This document shows positions 40,561 to 49,384 of a stretch of 64,000 bases of DNA, one piece after another. The first letter of the stretch is position 1; each line of letters opens with the position of its first letter. The translations under genes and the position numbers were made by a program. Origin of the DNA: Bacillota bacterium (GTDB lineage Bacteria > Bacillota > UBA4882 > UBA8346). Location of the stretch: assembly GCA_023392595.1 (NCBI GenBank), contig JAEVYU010000081.1:62001-126000 (forward strand). Reading direction: 5' to 3'. The notes under the pieces were generated by a model. It searched no databases, was not told where the DNA came from, and saw nothing but the letters and a program-made list of their open reading frames with translations.

Positions 40561-41635
40561 CTTAGCCGAGAGAAGTTATTCAATCTTAATTGCCGAGGGG
40601 ATTTTGAAAAAACTGGGGGAGATCCTGTGCGAGCGGAACATTAAGGGACGGGTCCTGATTGTTACCAATCCTACTGTCGCCCGCTGGTATCTGGGGCCGG
40701 TTGCCGATTCTCTTCGGAATGCCGGCTTTGAATATCAAGTCGCCGAGGTTCCGGACGGTGAAAGTTATAAATCTCTGGAACAAGCCGGCCTGCTGTATGA
40801 TAAGTTAGTCGACGGCGCTTTTGACCGGAAATCGGTATTGATTGCCCTGGGCGGAGGAGTTATCGGCGATTTAACAGGCTTTGTCGCCTCCACCTACATG
40901 CGCGGGGTCCGCTTCGTCCAGATTCCCACGACCCTTTTAGCACAGGTGGATTCCAGTATTGGCGGTAAAGTGGCCGTAAACCACCTGAAAGGGAAAAACT
41001 TGATCGGCGCCTTTTACCAGCCTTCTTTGGTTATCTCTGATGTGGGCACATTAAAAACCCTTCCCGAAGCGGAGTTTAATTCAGGAATGGCCGAAGTGAT
41101 TAAACACGGGATTATTTTGGATGAAAATTATTTGCGGCTGATTGAAGGAGAACACCCATTAATCCGCAGTCTTGATCCGGGTTTATTACGCTTTGTGGTG
41201 AGCGGCTCCTGCCGGATTAAGGGTCAAGTTGTGGAGCAAGATGAGAAGGAGTCGGGTTTGCGGGCGATTTTGAACTTTGGCCATACCGTCGGCCATGCCA
41301 TCGAAGCGCTCACCAATTATACCCGGTATAAACATGGCGAAGGGGTGGCTATCGGAATGGCTGCCGCCACCAGGATTGCCGCTAAGATAGGTTTGTTAAA
41401 CCAGCAGGATTTAGCGGACCGGGTTTTGGAAATTTGCGGACGGTTTCAGTTGCCCACGGAATTACCGCGCCTTGCCGTTTCCGACATCTTAAAGGTTATT
41501 CAACTTGATAAAAAAGTGGAATATTCCAAAATACGCTGGGTTTTACCGGAAAGAGCGGGCTCTATGAAGATCACCAGTGATGTTCCAGTGGAGGCTGTTA
41601 CTTCAGTTCTGGCGGAGCTGGGAGGAATAAGATGA
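40541..41635 (+). CDS. aroB: 3-dehydroquinate synthase
   Basis: A 364-residue NAD- and metal-dependent enzyme that cyclises DAHP to 3-dehydroquinate. ALGGGVIGDLTGFVASTYMR is the NAD-binding block. QIPTTLLAQVDSSIGGKVAVN and KNLIGAFYQP form the substrate pocket. GMAEVIKHG, ILNFGHTVGHAIE and YKHGEGVAIGM supply the metal ligands (Glu, His, His). It overlaps aroK upstream and shares an ATGA-type overlap with aroQ downstream. Confidence 0.94.
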   Translation: MEEIRLNLAERSYSILIAEGILKKLGEILCERNIKGRVLIVTNPTVARWYLGPVADSLRNAGFEYQVAEVPDGESYKSLEQAGLLYDKLVDGAFDRKSVLIALGGGVIGDLTGFVASTYMRGVRFVQIPTTLLAQVDSSIGGKVAVNHLKGKNLIGAFYQPSLVISDVGTLKTLPEAEFNSGMAEVIKHGIILDENYLRLIEGEHPLIRSLDPGLLRFVVSGSCRIKGQVVEQDEKESGLRAILNFGHTVGHAIEALTNYTRYKHGEGVAIGMAAATRIAAKIGLLNQQDLADRVLEICGRFQLPTELPRLAVSDILKVIQLDKKVEYSKIRWVLPERAGSMKITSDVPVEAVTSVLAELGGIR

Positions 41636-42081
41636 ACAGGATTTTGGTGTTGCACGGCCCAAATTTGAATTGGCTGGGTAAACGGGAACCGGCAGTATAC
41701 GGCTACCAGACTTTGGATGATTTAAACCGTTTAATGACGGAGTATGCTGAAAAATCCGGCCTGCAATTGAAAATTTTTCAGAGCAATGGCGAGGGTGCGC
41801 TGATTGACAAAATTCAGGAGGAATCGGCCTGGGCCCAAGGAATCCTGATCAATCCGGGAGCTTATACCCACTATAGCTACGCCTTGCGCGATGCCTTATC
41901 CGGCGCGGGTTTATCTGTGGTAGAAGTCCATTTAAGCAATATCCATAGCCGGGAAGAGTTCCGGCACACTTCAGTGATCGCTCCGATTGCGGTGGGCCAA
42001 ATCTGCGGTTTTGGTTTTGAGGGCTATATTTTAGGATTAACGGCCCTTCGCAATCTCCCTGGGAAGCAAATCGCCGGCTAA
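41632..42081 (+). CDS. aroQ: Type II 3-dehydroquinate dehydratase
   Basis: A 149-residue dodecameric type II dehydroquinase. LHGPNLNWLGKREPAVYG is the N-terminal signature with the catalytic Arg and Tyr loop. NPGAYTHYSYALRDAL and VVEVHLSNIHSREEFRHTS hold the active-site Asn and His and the substrate-binding Arg. It converts 3-dehydroquinate to 3-dehydroshikimate. It is the last gene of the aro operon, with 18 nt separating it from the convergent hicB gene. Confidence 0.93.
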   Translation: MNRILVLHGPNLNWLGKREPAVYGYQTLDDLNRLMTEYAEKSGLQLKIFQSNGEGALIDKIQEESAWAQGILINPGAYTHYSYALRDALSGAGLSVVEVHLSNIHSREEFRHTSVIAPIAVGQICGFGFEGYILGLTALRNLPGKQIAG

Positions 42082-42099
42082 TTATCAAACAGTATACCG

Positions 42100-42399
42100 T
42101 TAACGGTGAACTTTTTTAAGAAATTTCTGAAGTTTTGATGGTTTTGCTTTGGCCGGAGCCGCCTTTAATGGCTTTGGTTGAACAAGGGGCTGGATCGGAT
42201 CGGGATAATCTTCTTGCACCACCGGATGAGGAATGGGGAGCCCATCGGCGGCCAATCCTTTTAAGTGCATATCAACAGTGATTTTCATGGCTTCCTTGGC
42301 TTCGGAAGCCGTTTTCCCCGATGCCACACATCCCGGTAGATCCGGAACAAAAGCTACATAATTTTGGTCGACTTTTCGTAAAACATAAATATATTTCAT
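42100..42399 (-). CDS. hicB: HicB-like antitoxin
   Basis: A 99-residue protein. The N-terminal half is the HicB fold (YVAFVPDLPGCVASGKTASEAKEAM, LAADGLPIPHP). The C-terminal 35 residues are a Pro/Lys/Ala-rich tail (QPKPLKAAPAKAKPSK) in place of a normal DNA-binding domain. It lies 74 nt after the hicA-like gene on the minus strand, wedged between aroQ and the Xaa-Pro peptidase gene. The missing HTH or ribbon-helix-helix suggests that operon control, if any, needs another factor. Confidence 0.75.
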   Translation of the reverse strand: MKYIYVLRKVDQNYVAFVPDLPGCVASGKTASEAKEAMKITVDMHLKGLAADGLPIPHPVVQEDYPDPIQPLVQPKPLKAAPAKAKPSKLQKFLKKVHR

Positions 42400-42473
42400 G
42401 ATTGGATTTTTCCATCCTTTCCGGCAAAATGTTTCTCAATCTGGATGAATGATAATTGGAAAAAGCGTTTCGG

Positions 42474-42722
42474 TTAAGTCGACTTTTTTCCGGCCGCGAT
42501 TGGGTTTATTTTGACAGGCGTTTTCCCCGCAAATCGTTCCAGTAGACCCGCTTGAAGCAGGATGCTGTTGATGGAGTCCTTTTCCAAATCGTAGTTCGGG
42601 TTTGCAGCTATGGTAATGCGGCCCTTTTTGTGGGGATGTTTGAATTGACGGTAACTACCCCGTTGCTCAATGATGTACCAGCCGTCATTTTGAAGAATTT
42701 CTAAAATTTCTTGAACTTGCAT
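42474..42722 (-). CDS. hicA: HicA-like toxin with Tyr in place of the catalytic His
   Basis: An 82-residue HicA-fold protein: VQEILEILQNDGWYII, GSYRQFKHPHKKGRITI, then SINSILLQAGL and a basic tail. The residue after Gly-Ser, His in active HicA, is Tyr here, so RNase activity may be lost or changed. A nearby HKKG His might substitute. AAGGGG lies 9 nt before ATG 42722, within the palindrome CCTTTT-GTAT-AAAAGG (42732-42747), a possible operator. Gene order (toxin first) is standard. Confidence 0.75.
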   Translation of the reverse strand: MQVQEILEILQNDGWYIIEQRGSYRQFKHPHKKGRITIAANPNYDLEKDSINSILLQAGLLERFAGKTPVKINPIAAGKKST

Positions 42723-42822
42723 CCGAAAACCCCTTTTGTATAAAAGGATTATATTTCCACTTATTTATTATTATACCATAGGAATTTCTAGATTTTAAAT
42801 TATTTTTAAGGAGAAGATGAAA

Positions 42823-43890
42823 ATGACTCGTTTATTCAAATTAAGAGAAAAACTTAAGAAGCTTGATGTGGATGGCGTTTTAATTACCAATCCCCAAAAC
42901 CGCCGTTATCTCAGTAATTTTAGCGGATCGTCCGGAGCATTGCTGATATCTTCCGATAAAGCGGTAATTATAACCGATTTTCGCTACTGGGAACAGGTGG
43001 AACAGGAAGTTTCCGATTTTGAACTCCATAAACAGGGCCCCCTTTTTTGGGGGAGCGTCATGGAACTGGTTGAGAAATTTCACTGGAAGAAAATCGGTTT
43101 TGAAGCCTCTCTTACCTTCGGGGAGTATCAAAACCTGATTGACAAGGCTCCCGGTTCCATACAATTTGAGCCGCTGAACGATTTGGTTGAAAAATTGCGC
43201 TGGGTTAAGGATGAACAGGAAATCAACATCCTTGCCAAGGCGGAACAAATTACCGAAGCAGCCCTTGCCAAGACCTTACAGATTATTCGGCCCGGGTTAA
43301 AGGAAAGAGATTTGGCTTTGGAATTTGATCATCAACTTCGTTTACAGGGCGCCGAGGGCAATTCTTTTGCTACCATTGCCCTCTCCGGAGAAAGATCATC
43401 ATTGCCTCATGGGGTCGCTTCCGATAGAGAAATTAAGCGGGGCGATCTGGTTTTAATCGATTGCGGCGCTCTTTATCAAGGATATTGCGCCGATCTTACC
43501 CGGACGATGGTGGTGGGGCCGGCCTCCCCGGAACAAAAAAGAATCTATCAAATTGTACTCAAGGCTCAGGAATTGGCTTTGAATTTTTTAAAGGGCGGAT
43601 TGATAGGCTCCGAAGTTGATCAAGTGGCCCGCCAGTTTTTGGCCGAGCAGGGGTATGGTAAAAATTTCGGCCACGGACTGGGACATTGTGTGGGTTTGAA
43701 TATCCATGAATCTCCCCGGCTATCCGTCACCGAACAAAATGTCATCCCCACGGGGGCCGTAATCACGGTTGAGCCCGGCGTTTATATTCCAGGTTGGGGC
43801 GGAATACGAATTGAGGATTTGGTTGTCGTGGAAGAAACAGGGATCCGGAATCTTTCGGGCAGCCCCAAGCGAGAGCTGATGGAGCTCTAG
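42823..43890 (+). CDS. pepP: Xaa-Pro aminopeptidase (M24)
   Basis: A 355-residue M24 metallopeptidase. A creatinase-like N-terminal domain (VLITNPQNRRYLSNFSGSSG) precedes the pita-bread domain, whose metal ligands sit in VLIDCGALYQGYCADLTRT (two Asp), NFGHGLGHCVGLNIHE (His), ITVEPGVYIPG (Glu) and IRIEDLVVV (Glu). It removes N-terminal residues next to proline. In Clostridia this gene commonly stands just before efp, as here. AAGGAG at 42808 favours ATG 42823 over ATG 42817, only 3 nt from the site. Confidence 0.88.
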   Translation: MTRLFKLREKLKKLDVDGVLITNPQNRRYLSNFSGSSGALLISSDKAVIITDFRYWEQVEQEVSDFELHKQGPLFWGSVMELVEKFHWKKIGFEASLTFGEYQNLIDKAPGSIQFEPLNDLVEKLRWVKDEQEINILAKAEQITEAALAKTLQIIRPGLKERDLALEFDHQLRLQGAEGNSFATIALSGERSSLPHGVASDREIKRGDLVLIDCGALYQGYCADLTRTMVVGPASPEQKRIYQIVLKAQELALNFLKGGLIGSEVDQVARQFLAEQGYGKNFGHGLGHCVGLNIHESPRLSVTEQNVIPTGAVITVEPGVYIPGWGGIRIEDLVVVEETGIRNLSGSPKRELMEL

Positions 43891-43931
43891 TCATTCATTA
43901 AAAGCCATACAATCCCGGATAAACAATCTGC

Positions 43932-43961
43932 TCGACAAAGCCCACTTTTTTGTGATAAAAT
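43932..43961 (+). promoter_or_regulatory. Candidate promoter of efp
   Basis: TCGACA (43932-43937), an 18-nt spacer and TAAAAT (43956-43961) leave a leader of about 130 nt before efp. Confidence 0.4.
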
Positions 43962-44098
43962 ATGTAAGGTTATTGGGGACAAGTAAAATGTCCTATAAAT
44001 AGTGTTTAATGGTTGAGCGGATATAGATTTTGAACCAGAAAATACTATATGTGTTTCAATCCAATTTGGAACTTGCTATACATTTAAGGAGGATACCA

Positions 44099-44662
44099 AT
44101 GATTTCAGTTACTGATTTTAAAACGGGACTAACCATCGAAATTGATGGGCAGCTCTATACTGTGGTTGAGTTTATGCATGTTAAGCCCGGCAAAGGCGCA
44201 GCCTTTGTAAGAAGTAAACTAAAGAATATTAAAACCGGTTTTACTGTTGAGCGGACATTCAATTCAAACGAAAAAGTCGAACAAGCGCGTATTGAATTCC
44301 GGGAAATGCAGTTTTTATATAAATCTGATGATGAATACACCTTTATGGATACCGAAAATTACGAGCAGATTAATATTCCCTCTTCAAAGATGGGCGATGC
44401 TCCTAAATATTTAAAAGAAAACATGGTTGTGGAAATTAATTTTTACCAAAATGAAATTTTAGGAATTGAATTGCCCAATACTGTTGAGCTGGAAGTTGTC
44501 GAAACCGATCCCGGTTTCAAGGGCGATACTGCAACCGGCGGTTCAAAACCGGCTACCCTGGAGACCGGAACCATTGTCAATGTGCCGTTTTTTGTCAACA
44601 AAGGAGATGTTCTCCAAATCGATACCCGAACCAATCAATATTTAAAAAGGGTTACCAAGTAA
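44099..44662 (+). CDS. efp: Translation elongation factor P
   Basis: A 187-residue three-domain EF-P, the usual length. The N-terminal KOW-like domain has the loop HVKPGKGAAF with the Lys that is often modified. The central and C-terminal OB domains follow (VVEINFYQNEILGIELPNTVEL; FKGDTATGGSKPATLETG). It relieves ribosomes stalled at proline runs. ATG 44099 is chosen because AAGGAGG lies 6 nt upstream. The frame is open 23 codons further, but that part has no ribosome site or homology. Confidence 0.96.
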   Translation: MISVTDFKTGLTIEIDGQLYTVVEFMHVKPGKGAAFVRSKLKNIKTGFTVERTFNSNEKVEQARIEFREMQFLYKSDDEYTFMDTENYEQINIPSSKMGDAPKYLKENMVVEINFYQNEILGIELPNTVELEVVETDPGFKGDTATGGSKPATLETGTIVNVPFFVNKGDVLQIDTRTNQYLKRVTK

Positions 44663-44720
44663 AGATGTAAAGATATTTAAAAAATTCAATAACATGCCGA
44701 TATACTCTGTTTAAAAATTG

Positions 44721-44753
44721 ACTGTTCCAGGTTCAACGCGGGACAGTTTTTTT
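44721..44753 (+). terminator. Terminator after efp
   Basis: ACTGTTCC and GGGACAGT pair (one wobble) around a 11-nt loop and are followed by TTTTTTT. Confidence 0.8.
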
Positions 44754-44924
44754 ATTGTAATTTTGGCGGGCCCTTCGGGCTAAGTTTTAATGGATAAAAC
44801 CCAATAATGCCATTTTTATTTTATCATGGAGATATACGGCAACCCGGTATTGAACTTGTCAACTCTCCCCTTGGTATGAAGAATGGATTTGCAAGAGATA
44901 ATAAGTTCAAGGGAGGGTTAATGA

Positions 44925-45356
44925 ATGCGCGATTTAAAAGAGAGAACCGCTTACTTAAGAGGCCTGATTGAAGGGGCCGCTTTTCCGAAAGATGAGAAAG
45001 AAAAACGAATCTGGGATGGTTTACTTGATTTTTGTGATGAGACTGCACAGGAACTGCATGAATTGTCCGACTCCCAGAATGAATTTGAAGATTATATTGA
45101 AGCCATTGATGAAGATTTGGGAACCTTGGAAAAGTATTTTTATAATGAAGGAGAAGCTGACGATGATGTAGATGTCGTTTTCTCCAGTGATGAAAAAGCC
45201 GGTGTGATGGAATTAACATGCCCGTTTTGTAACGAAGAAATTTACTTTGAGGACCAAAATGGCGATTATGAGGTTATTTGTCCGGAATGCGGGAAGGTGG
45301 TATGGAATTCCTCAGACCTTAACAATGCTCCCGCGGTCAATGCCGATGTAATTTAG
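44925..45356 (+). CDS. CD1247-like zinc-ribbon protein
   Basis: A 143-residue acidic protein. The N-terminal half (LKERTAYLRGLIEGAAFPKD, then a long acidic helix) is the CD1247-type domain seen in sporulating Clostridia between efp and spoIIIAA. The C-terminal part is a zinc ribbon (MELTCPFCNEEIYF, VICPECGKVVW). AGGGAGG precedes ATG 44925. The conserved position suggests a link with sporulation or transcription, but no activity is known. Confidence 0.75.
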   Translation: MRDLKERTAYLRGLIEGAAFPKDEKEKRIWDGLLDFCDETAQELHELSDSQNEFEDYIEAIDEDLGTLEKYFYNEGEADDDVDVVFSSDEKAGVMELTCPFCNEEIYFEDQNGDYEVICPECGKVVWNSSDLNNAPAVNADVI

Positions 45357-45373
45357 GCTGCGTAAATAAAACT

Positions 45374-45403
45374 GTCATAAAGTAAAGCCCGTCTCCATAC
45401 ATA
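45374..45403 (+). promoter_or_regulatory. SigE-type sporulation promoter of spoIIIA
   Basis: GTCATAAA (45374-45381), a 14-nt spacer and CATACATA (45396-45403) closely match the mother-cell SigE consensus (-35 like GTCATATT, -10 like CATACAAT). The start point would fall near 45410. This agrees with the known SigE control of spoIIIA. Confidence 0.65.
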
Positions 45404-45425
45404 TCTATGGACGGGCTATTTTTTT
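45386..45425 (+). terminator. Terminator overlapping the spoIIIA promoter
   Basis: AGCCCGT (45386-45392) pairs with ACGGGCT (45411-45417), extended by CCATA/TATGG, then a run of T. The -10 box of the SigE promoter lies in the left arm. Confidence 0.75.
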
Positions 45426-45437
45426 ACAGAGGAACCG

Positions 45438-46487
45438 GTGGCAAAGATGAAACAGGGCGAGCGCATTTTGGAAAATTCAGGGGAAAGTTATAGCGTGCCG
45501 GGAAAATGGGAGGAAGTCATGCAATTCTTTCCGCCGGAACTCCGGAAAATTTTGTCCCGGGTACCTGGTTCTTTGCAAGAGCGGATTATTGAAATCCGTT
45601 TGCGGGTCAATCAACCCTTGGAAATCAATGTGAATCAATTTTCAACTTTTATCAATACAGACGGTATTCCGGTTTCGGACCCATCCCTCGCTGGTATTAT
45701 CAGTCCTGAGGAAATTCGGAAATTCCTTCATTCGGTTACGTCCGGTTCTTGGTATAGCCTGGAAGAAGAGCTGGTTCAAGGTTATTTGACCTTGCCCGGG
45801 GGACATCGGGTGGGCTTTACGGGTCACGCTTTGCAGGAGAAAGGAAAAATCCGCCTCATCCGCAATATTGGAAGCATTAATTTTCGAATCGCCAAGGCCT
45901 TTACGGGGATCGCCAGGCCGATTCTACCCTTATTGTGGAAGGATCGACATTTTTTAAAAACGCTCATCATCTCCCCTCCTGCGGCTGGGAAAACCACATT
46001 GCTTCGGGAAATTATCAGGGTAATCAGTTATGGAGATCCCATGATAAAGTTACCTGCTTTCCACGTGGGACTGGTGGATGAACGTTCGGAAATCGCGGGG
46101 AGTTTTCAAGGCGCTCCGCAACTGGATATTGGTCCGTGTACGGACTTATTGGATGGAGCGCCGAAAAGGGAAGGCATTTATTTATTATTAAGGGCGATGA
46201 ATCCCGATGTCATTGCTACGGATGAAATTGGAACGGAAGAAGATGCTATGGCCATTGGGGATGTTATCAACGCCGGAGTCGGGTTTTTAGTGACAGCCCA
46301 TGCCCGCAATCTTACCGAAGCAATGATGAGGCCGGGTTTGAAAAAACTTTTGGAAACCGGCTCAGTTGAGCGCCTGATCACTTTAAGCAACCGGCTTGGC
46401 AGTGGTACCATCGAAAGCGTAAAAGGGGGTATTCATGCTCCGGAGTTGCTCAAAGAAGCGATTGCTCCTGGAGAAGCCAATGGGTAA
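45438..46487 (+). CDS. spoIIIAA: Stage III sporulation protein AA (ATPase)
   Basis: A 349-residue secretion-type ATPase that powers the SpoIIIA-SpoIIQ channel between mother cell and forespore. Walker A is SPPAAGKTTLLREI. DIGPCTDLLDGAPK and RAMNPDVIATDEIGTEED form Walker B and the arginine/His regions, and TAHARNLTEAM follows. The N-terminal 130 residues are the family's own domain (IIEIRLRVNQPLEI). GTG 45438 is used with GAGGAA upstream. An ATG three codons in is an alternative. Confidence 0.93.
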   Translation: MAKMKQGERILENSGESYSVPGKWEEVMQFFPPELRKILSRVPGSLQERIIEIRLRVNQPLEINVNQFSTFINTDGIPVSDPSLAGIISPEEIRKFLHSVTSGSWYSLEEELVQGYLTLPGGHRVGFTGHALQEKGKIRLIRNIGSINFRIAKAFTGIARPILPLLWKDRHFLKTLIISPPAAGKTTLLREIIRVISYGDPMIKLPAFHVGLVDERSEIAGSFQGAPQLDIGPCTDLLDGAPKREGIYLLLRAMNPDVIATDEIGTEEDAMAIGDVINAGVGFLVTAHARNLTEAMMRPGLKKLLETGSVERLITLSNRLGSGTIESVKGGIHAPELLKEAIAPGEANG

Positions 46488-46998
46488 AATGATTGGAGCT
46501 TTTTTGATTATTGGCATTAGTACCGCGGCAGGATTCGTTTACGGTCAGAAATTTACCATCCGCTGCTATATCCTTAAACTATGGTTACGGATTATCGATA
46601 TTTTTCAAACTGAAATTTATTATGAAGCCCGCAGATTGCCTGATGTATTTCAGCGGGCGGGTTTTCTCATGAAAGAACAGCGTTTTGAGAAGGCCTTTTC
46701 CAAACTGGCTAATTCATTACAATTTGGGACCAGTGAAGATTTTCAGACAAACTGGCATCTTTTTTTACGAGAAACAGGAGAAGGAGTTTTCGCGAAAGAG
46801 GATTATCTGGTCCTAACTGAACTTGGCGACTATTTGGGGAGTACCAACCGAGAGGATCAGCTGGCGAAATTAAAAACCTGTCAGGCTAGTCTGAAGGCGA
46901 ACTTACAATTTGCGGAGAGCGAACAAAGAAAACGGACCCGTTTGTATCGTTATTTGGGTTTTGCAATAGGGGCCATCGTGGTACTTTGGCTGATATAA
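46480..46998 (+). CDS. spoIIIAB: Stage III sporulation protein AB
   Basis: A 172-residue protein with an N-terminal membrane helix (MIGAFLIIGISTAAGFVYG) and a C-terminal one (GFAIGAIVVLWLI) around a helical GspF-like domain. It overlaps spoIIIAA by 8 nt. The ATG at 46480 fits the family's start. Its likely role is an inner-membrane platform for the AA ATPase. Confidence 0.9.
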   Translation: MGKMIGAFLIIGISTAAGFVYGQKFTIRCYILKLWLRIIDIFQTEIYYEARRLPDVFQRAGFLMKEQRFEKAFSKLANSLQFGTSEDFQTNWHLFLRETGEGVFAKEDYLVLTELGDYLGSTNREDQLAKLKTCQASLKANLQFAESEQRKRTRLYRYLGFAIGAIVVLWLI

Positions 46999-47048
46999 GT
47001 TAGCGCGGATAGAGCCGCAACGGAGCGCTTTTTGGGAGGAATCCTGAG

Positions 47049-47243
47049 ATGGACATCAATCTCATTTTTCGTATCGCCGGAATTGGCATATTAATATCCG
47101 TGTTAAGCATGGTTTTAAAAGAGGCGGGCAAGGAGGAACAAGCGCATATGTTAACTTTGGCGGGTTTGGTGATTGTTTTATTTATGGTAATTCAATTGAT
47201 TCAGCGTCTCTTTAGCGATGTCCGCGCGGTTTTCGGATTATAA
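47049..47243 (+). CDS. spoIIIAC: Stage III sporulation protein AC
   Basis: A 64-residue protein with two membrane helices (IFRIAGIGILISVLSMVL and LAGLVIVLFMVIQLI) joined by the EAGKEEQAHML loop, exactly the SpoIIIAC pattern. GGGAGGA precedes ATG 47049. It sits in the ring platform of the channel. Confidence 0.93.
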   Translation: MDINLIFRIAGIGILISVLSMVLKEAGKEEQAHMLTLAGLVIVLFMVIQLIQRLFSDVRAVFGL

Positions 47244-47253
47244 GGAGGCGGCG

Positions 47254-47637
47254 ATGAACTTTTTTGCGATACTAGGTTTTGCGCTAATCGTTACAGTACT
47301 GCTTATTATTATCCGGAAAGAGAAACCGGAAATGGCTGTTATTCTTGGGATTGGTGCTTCTGCTATAATTTTCTCGGTATTATTGAAGAATATTGCTCAG
47401 ATTATTACCGTCTTTGAATCGTTAGCTTTAAAATCACAATTTAATTTGGATTACTTGAAACTGATGATCAAAATTCTCGGACTGGCTTATCTGGCCGGCT
47501 TTGGGGCCCAAATATGTAAAGATGCCGGGGAAGGCAGTATGGCAGCTAAAATCGAACTTGCCGGGAAAATCGTTATTTTGTCCTTGGGAATTCCAGTCAT
47601 GGTTGGGTTATTGAATACGATTCTCAAAATTTTATAA
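47254..47637 (+). CDS. spoIIIAD: Stage III sporulation protein AD
   Basis: A 127-residue protein with four hydrophobic segments, including LGFALIVTVLLIIIRKEKPEMAV-type ends and LAGFGAQICKDAGEGSMAAKIE, the family's conserved cytoplasmic loop. AAGGAGG lies 7 nt before ATG 47254, so the open frame further upstream is not used. Confidence 0.93.
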   Translation: MNFFAILGFALIVTVLLIIIRKEKPEMAVILGIGASAIIFSVLLKNIAQIITVFESLALKSQFNLDYLKLMIKILGLAYLAGFGAQICKDAGEGSMAAKIELAGKIVILSLGIPVMVGLLNTILKIL

Positions 47638-47658
47638 CCAGGGAGAGGTTGGGCTTCG

Positions 47659-48825
47659 ATGAAAGTTCTCCGGATTTTGGTCATTGCCTTTATACTCGTC
47701 TTACTGCTAATTTGCCCGGCCTTTGCGGAAGATATCCAATCGAATACCACAGAAACGACTGTGAGTGCGGCCGCTAACGCTGTTGATTTGAATGAATTGA
47801 ACAGTTTCATTGCCTCGCTGGATCGGGAAACTCAAGATTTGTTACCAAGGCTGGATTTAAAATCCTGGGGAGTAACCGGACCCGATTGGAATTTTGCAAG
47901 GATCGGGCAACAAGTCCTTCGCTATTTTCTCCGGGAAATTGTTTTCAATTTTAGGTTGCTGGGAGAATTGGTGTTGCTGGCCATGGTTTTGGCATTGCTG
48001 CAAAATATACGGCATGCTTTTGAAAGCGAAAGTGTCAACAAGATAGCGTTTAGCATTTGCTTTCTTGTGGTGATGGGCCTGGTGATTCATAGCTTTACAA
48101 TCACTTTTCAAATCGCCCGGGAAGCTATTAAGCAGATGAGTAACTTCATGTACGCTATTATTCCCTTGTTATTTTCACTGATTGCCGCAGGCGGGGGGGT
48201 TACCACCACCGCCATCGTTCACCCGATTCTTATATCCAGTATCGGTTTAATAGGCGGGTTGATGAGTGATTTGATTTTTCCTCTAATACTCTTTGCAGGG
48301 GTTTTGGGTACGGTTCATTTTTTAGTGGAAGGTTTTCCCGTCGATAAGCTGGCCAATTTCCTAAAATCGGCGGCAGTAGGATTGATGGGACTTGCCATGG
48401 CGGTCTTTATTGGTATCATCACGATACGCGGTTTTGCCGGTTCGATAGCCGATAGTACGGCTCTGCGAACCGCCAAATACCTAACCAATACGTTTTTGCC
48501 GGTAGTAGGCGGTTCACTGTCCGATACCATGGAGATGGCTGTCGGTTGTTCAATGGTTCTTAAAGGAGGACTCGGAATTTTTGGTCTGGGTTTAATTATT
48601 TTGATGATCATCTTTCCGTTAATGAAAATCTTGGCGGTGGCTGTAATTTATCAATTGACCGGCGCGGTGATTCAACCTCTTGGAGGGAACAACCGGCTGG
48701 CCGATGCCCTTCAAACAGTCGGCGGCACTTTCTTAAATCTTTTTGCAGCGGTTGCCGTTGTGGCCTTGATGTTTTTCATTGCCTTAGCAATTTTGGTCGG
48801 GATTGCCGGAACCGGGATACGATGA
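47659..48825 (+). CDS. spoIIIAE: Stage III sporulation protein AE
   Basis: A 388-residue polytopic protein with a cleavable signal peptide (VIAFILVLLLICPAFAED) and about eight membrane helices. It contains the conserved SNFMYAIIPLLFSLIAAGGG and TRGFAGSIADSTALRTAKYL-like segments. It is the largest membrane subunit of the channel. It starts 21 nt after spoIIIAD behind GGGAGAGG. Confidence 0.93.
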   Translation: MKVLRILVIAFILVLLLICPAFAEDIQSNTTETTVSAAANAVDLNELNSFIASLDRETQDLLPRLDLKSWGVTGPDWNFARIGQQVLRYFLREIVFNFRLLGELVLLAMVLALLQNIRHAFESESVNKIAFSICFLVVMGLVIHSFTITFQIAREAIKQMSNFMYAIIPLLFSLIAAGGGVTTTAIVHPILISSIGLIGGLMSDLIFPLILFAGVLGTVHFLVEGFPVDKLANFLKSAAVGLMGLAMAVFIGIITIRGFAGSIADSTALRTAKYLTNTFLPVVGGSLSDTMEMAVGCSMVLKGGLGIFGLGLIILMIIFPLMKILAVAVIYQLTGAVIQPLGGNNRLADALQTVGGTFLNLFAAVAVVALMFFIALAILVGIAGTGIR

Positions 48826-48850
48826 AACCAATTGAAAGTGAAGTGAAGGA

Positions 48851-49384
48851 ATGCCGCAGATCGCAGAATGGCTGAGGAACATTGTGGTTGCTATTATATT
48901 GGCCGGTTTTTTAGAGATGATGCTTCCCAATAACGATCTCAAGAATGTTACCAGAATGATGATGGGTCTGGTGATTCTCAGCATCCTGCTGCAACCTTTG
49001 ATTCGTTTTTTTGATTTACCCGGGCAAATCAGTTTGTCATTACCGTCAATTTCAAGCCCGGATTCTTCAAAAACGCAACAGCTCATTGTAAGAGGGCTCA
49101 AAATGCGGGATGAGTGGACCCATCAACTTAAAGAACAATATAAGGCCAATCTGGAGTCGAAATTAAGAAACCTTCTCGGTTTGATGGATGAAATTCATTT
49201 GGATAACCTGCATTTACAGTATCAGGGGGAACGGCTGGAACGGGCATTTTTAAAATTAACGTTTACCAGACCTGGAACGAGTGTAAGCCAAATCAGCGAC
49301 ATGAAACGGAAAGTCATTGATTCGGTCCGGTTTTTGACGGATTTGCGGGAAGATCAGATCGAGGTGAACTTAGATGGGCGATGA
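48851..49384 (+). CDS. spoIIIAF: Stage III sporulation protein AF
   Basis: A 177-residue protein. Two N-terminal membrane helices (IVVAIILAGFLEMMLPN and MMGLVILSILLQPLIRFF) are followed by a soluble domain facing the intermembrane space. The YKANLESKLRNLL and SDMKRKVIDSVRFL segments agree with the family. It overlaps spoIIIAG by 11 nt. Confidence 0.9.
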   Translation: MPQIAEWLRNIVVAIILAGFLEMMLPNNDLKNVTRMMMGLVILSILLQPLIRFFDLPGQISLSLPSISSPDSSKTQQLIVRGLKMRDEWTHQLKEQYKANLESKLRNLLGLMDEIHLDNLHLQYQGERLERAFLKLTFTRPGTSVSQISDMKRKVIDSVRFLTDLREDQIEVNLDGR

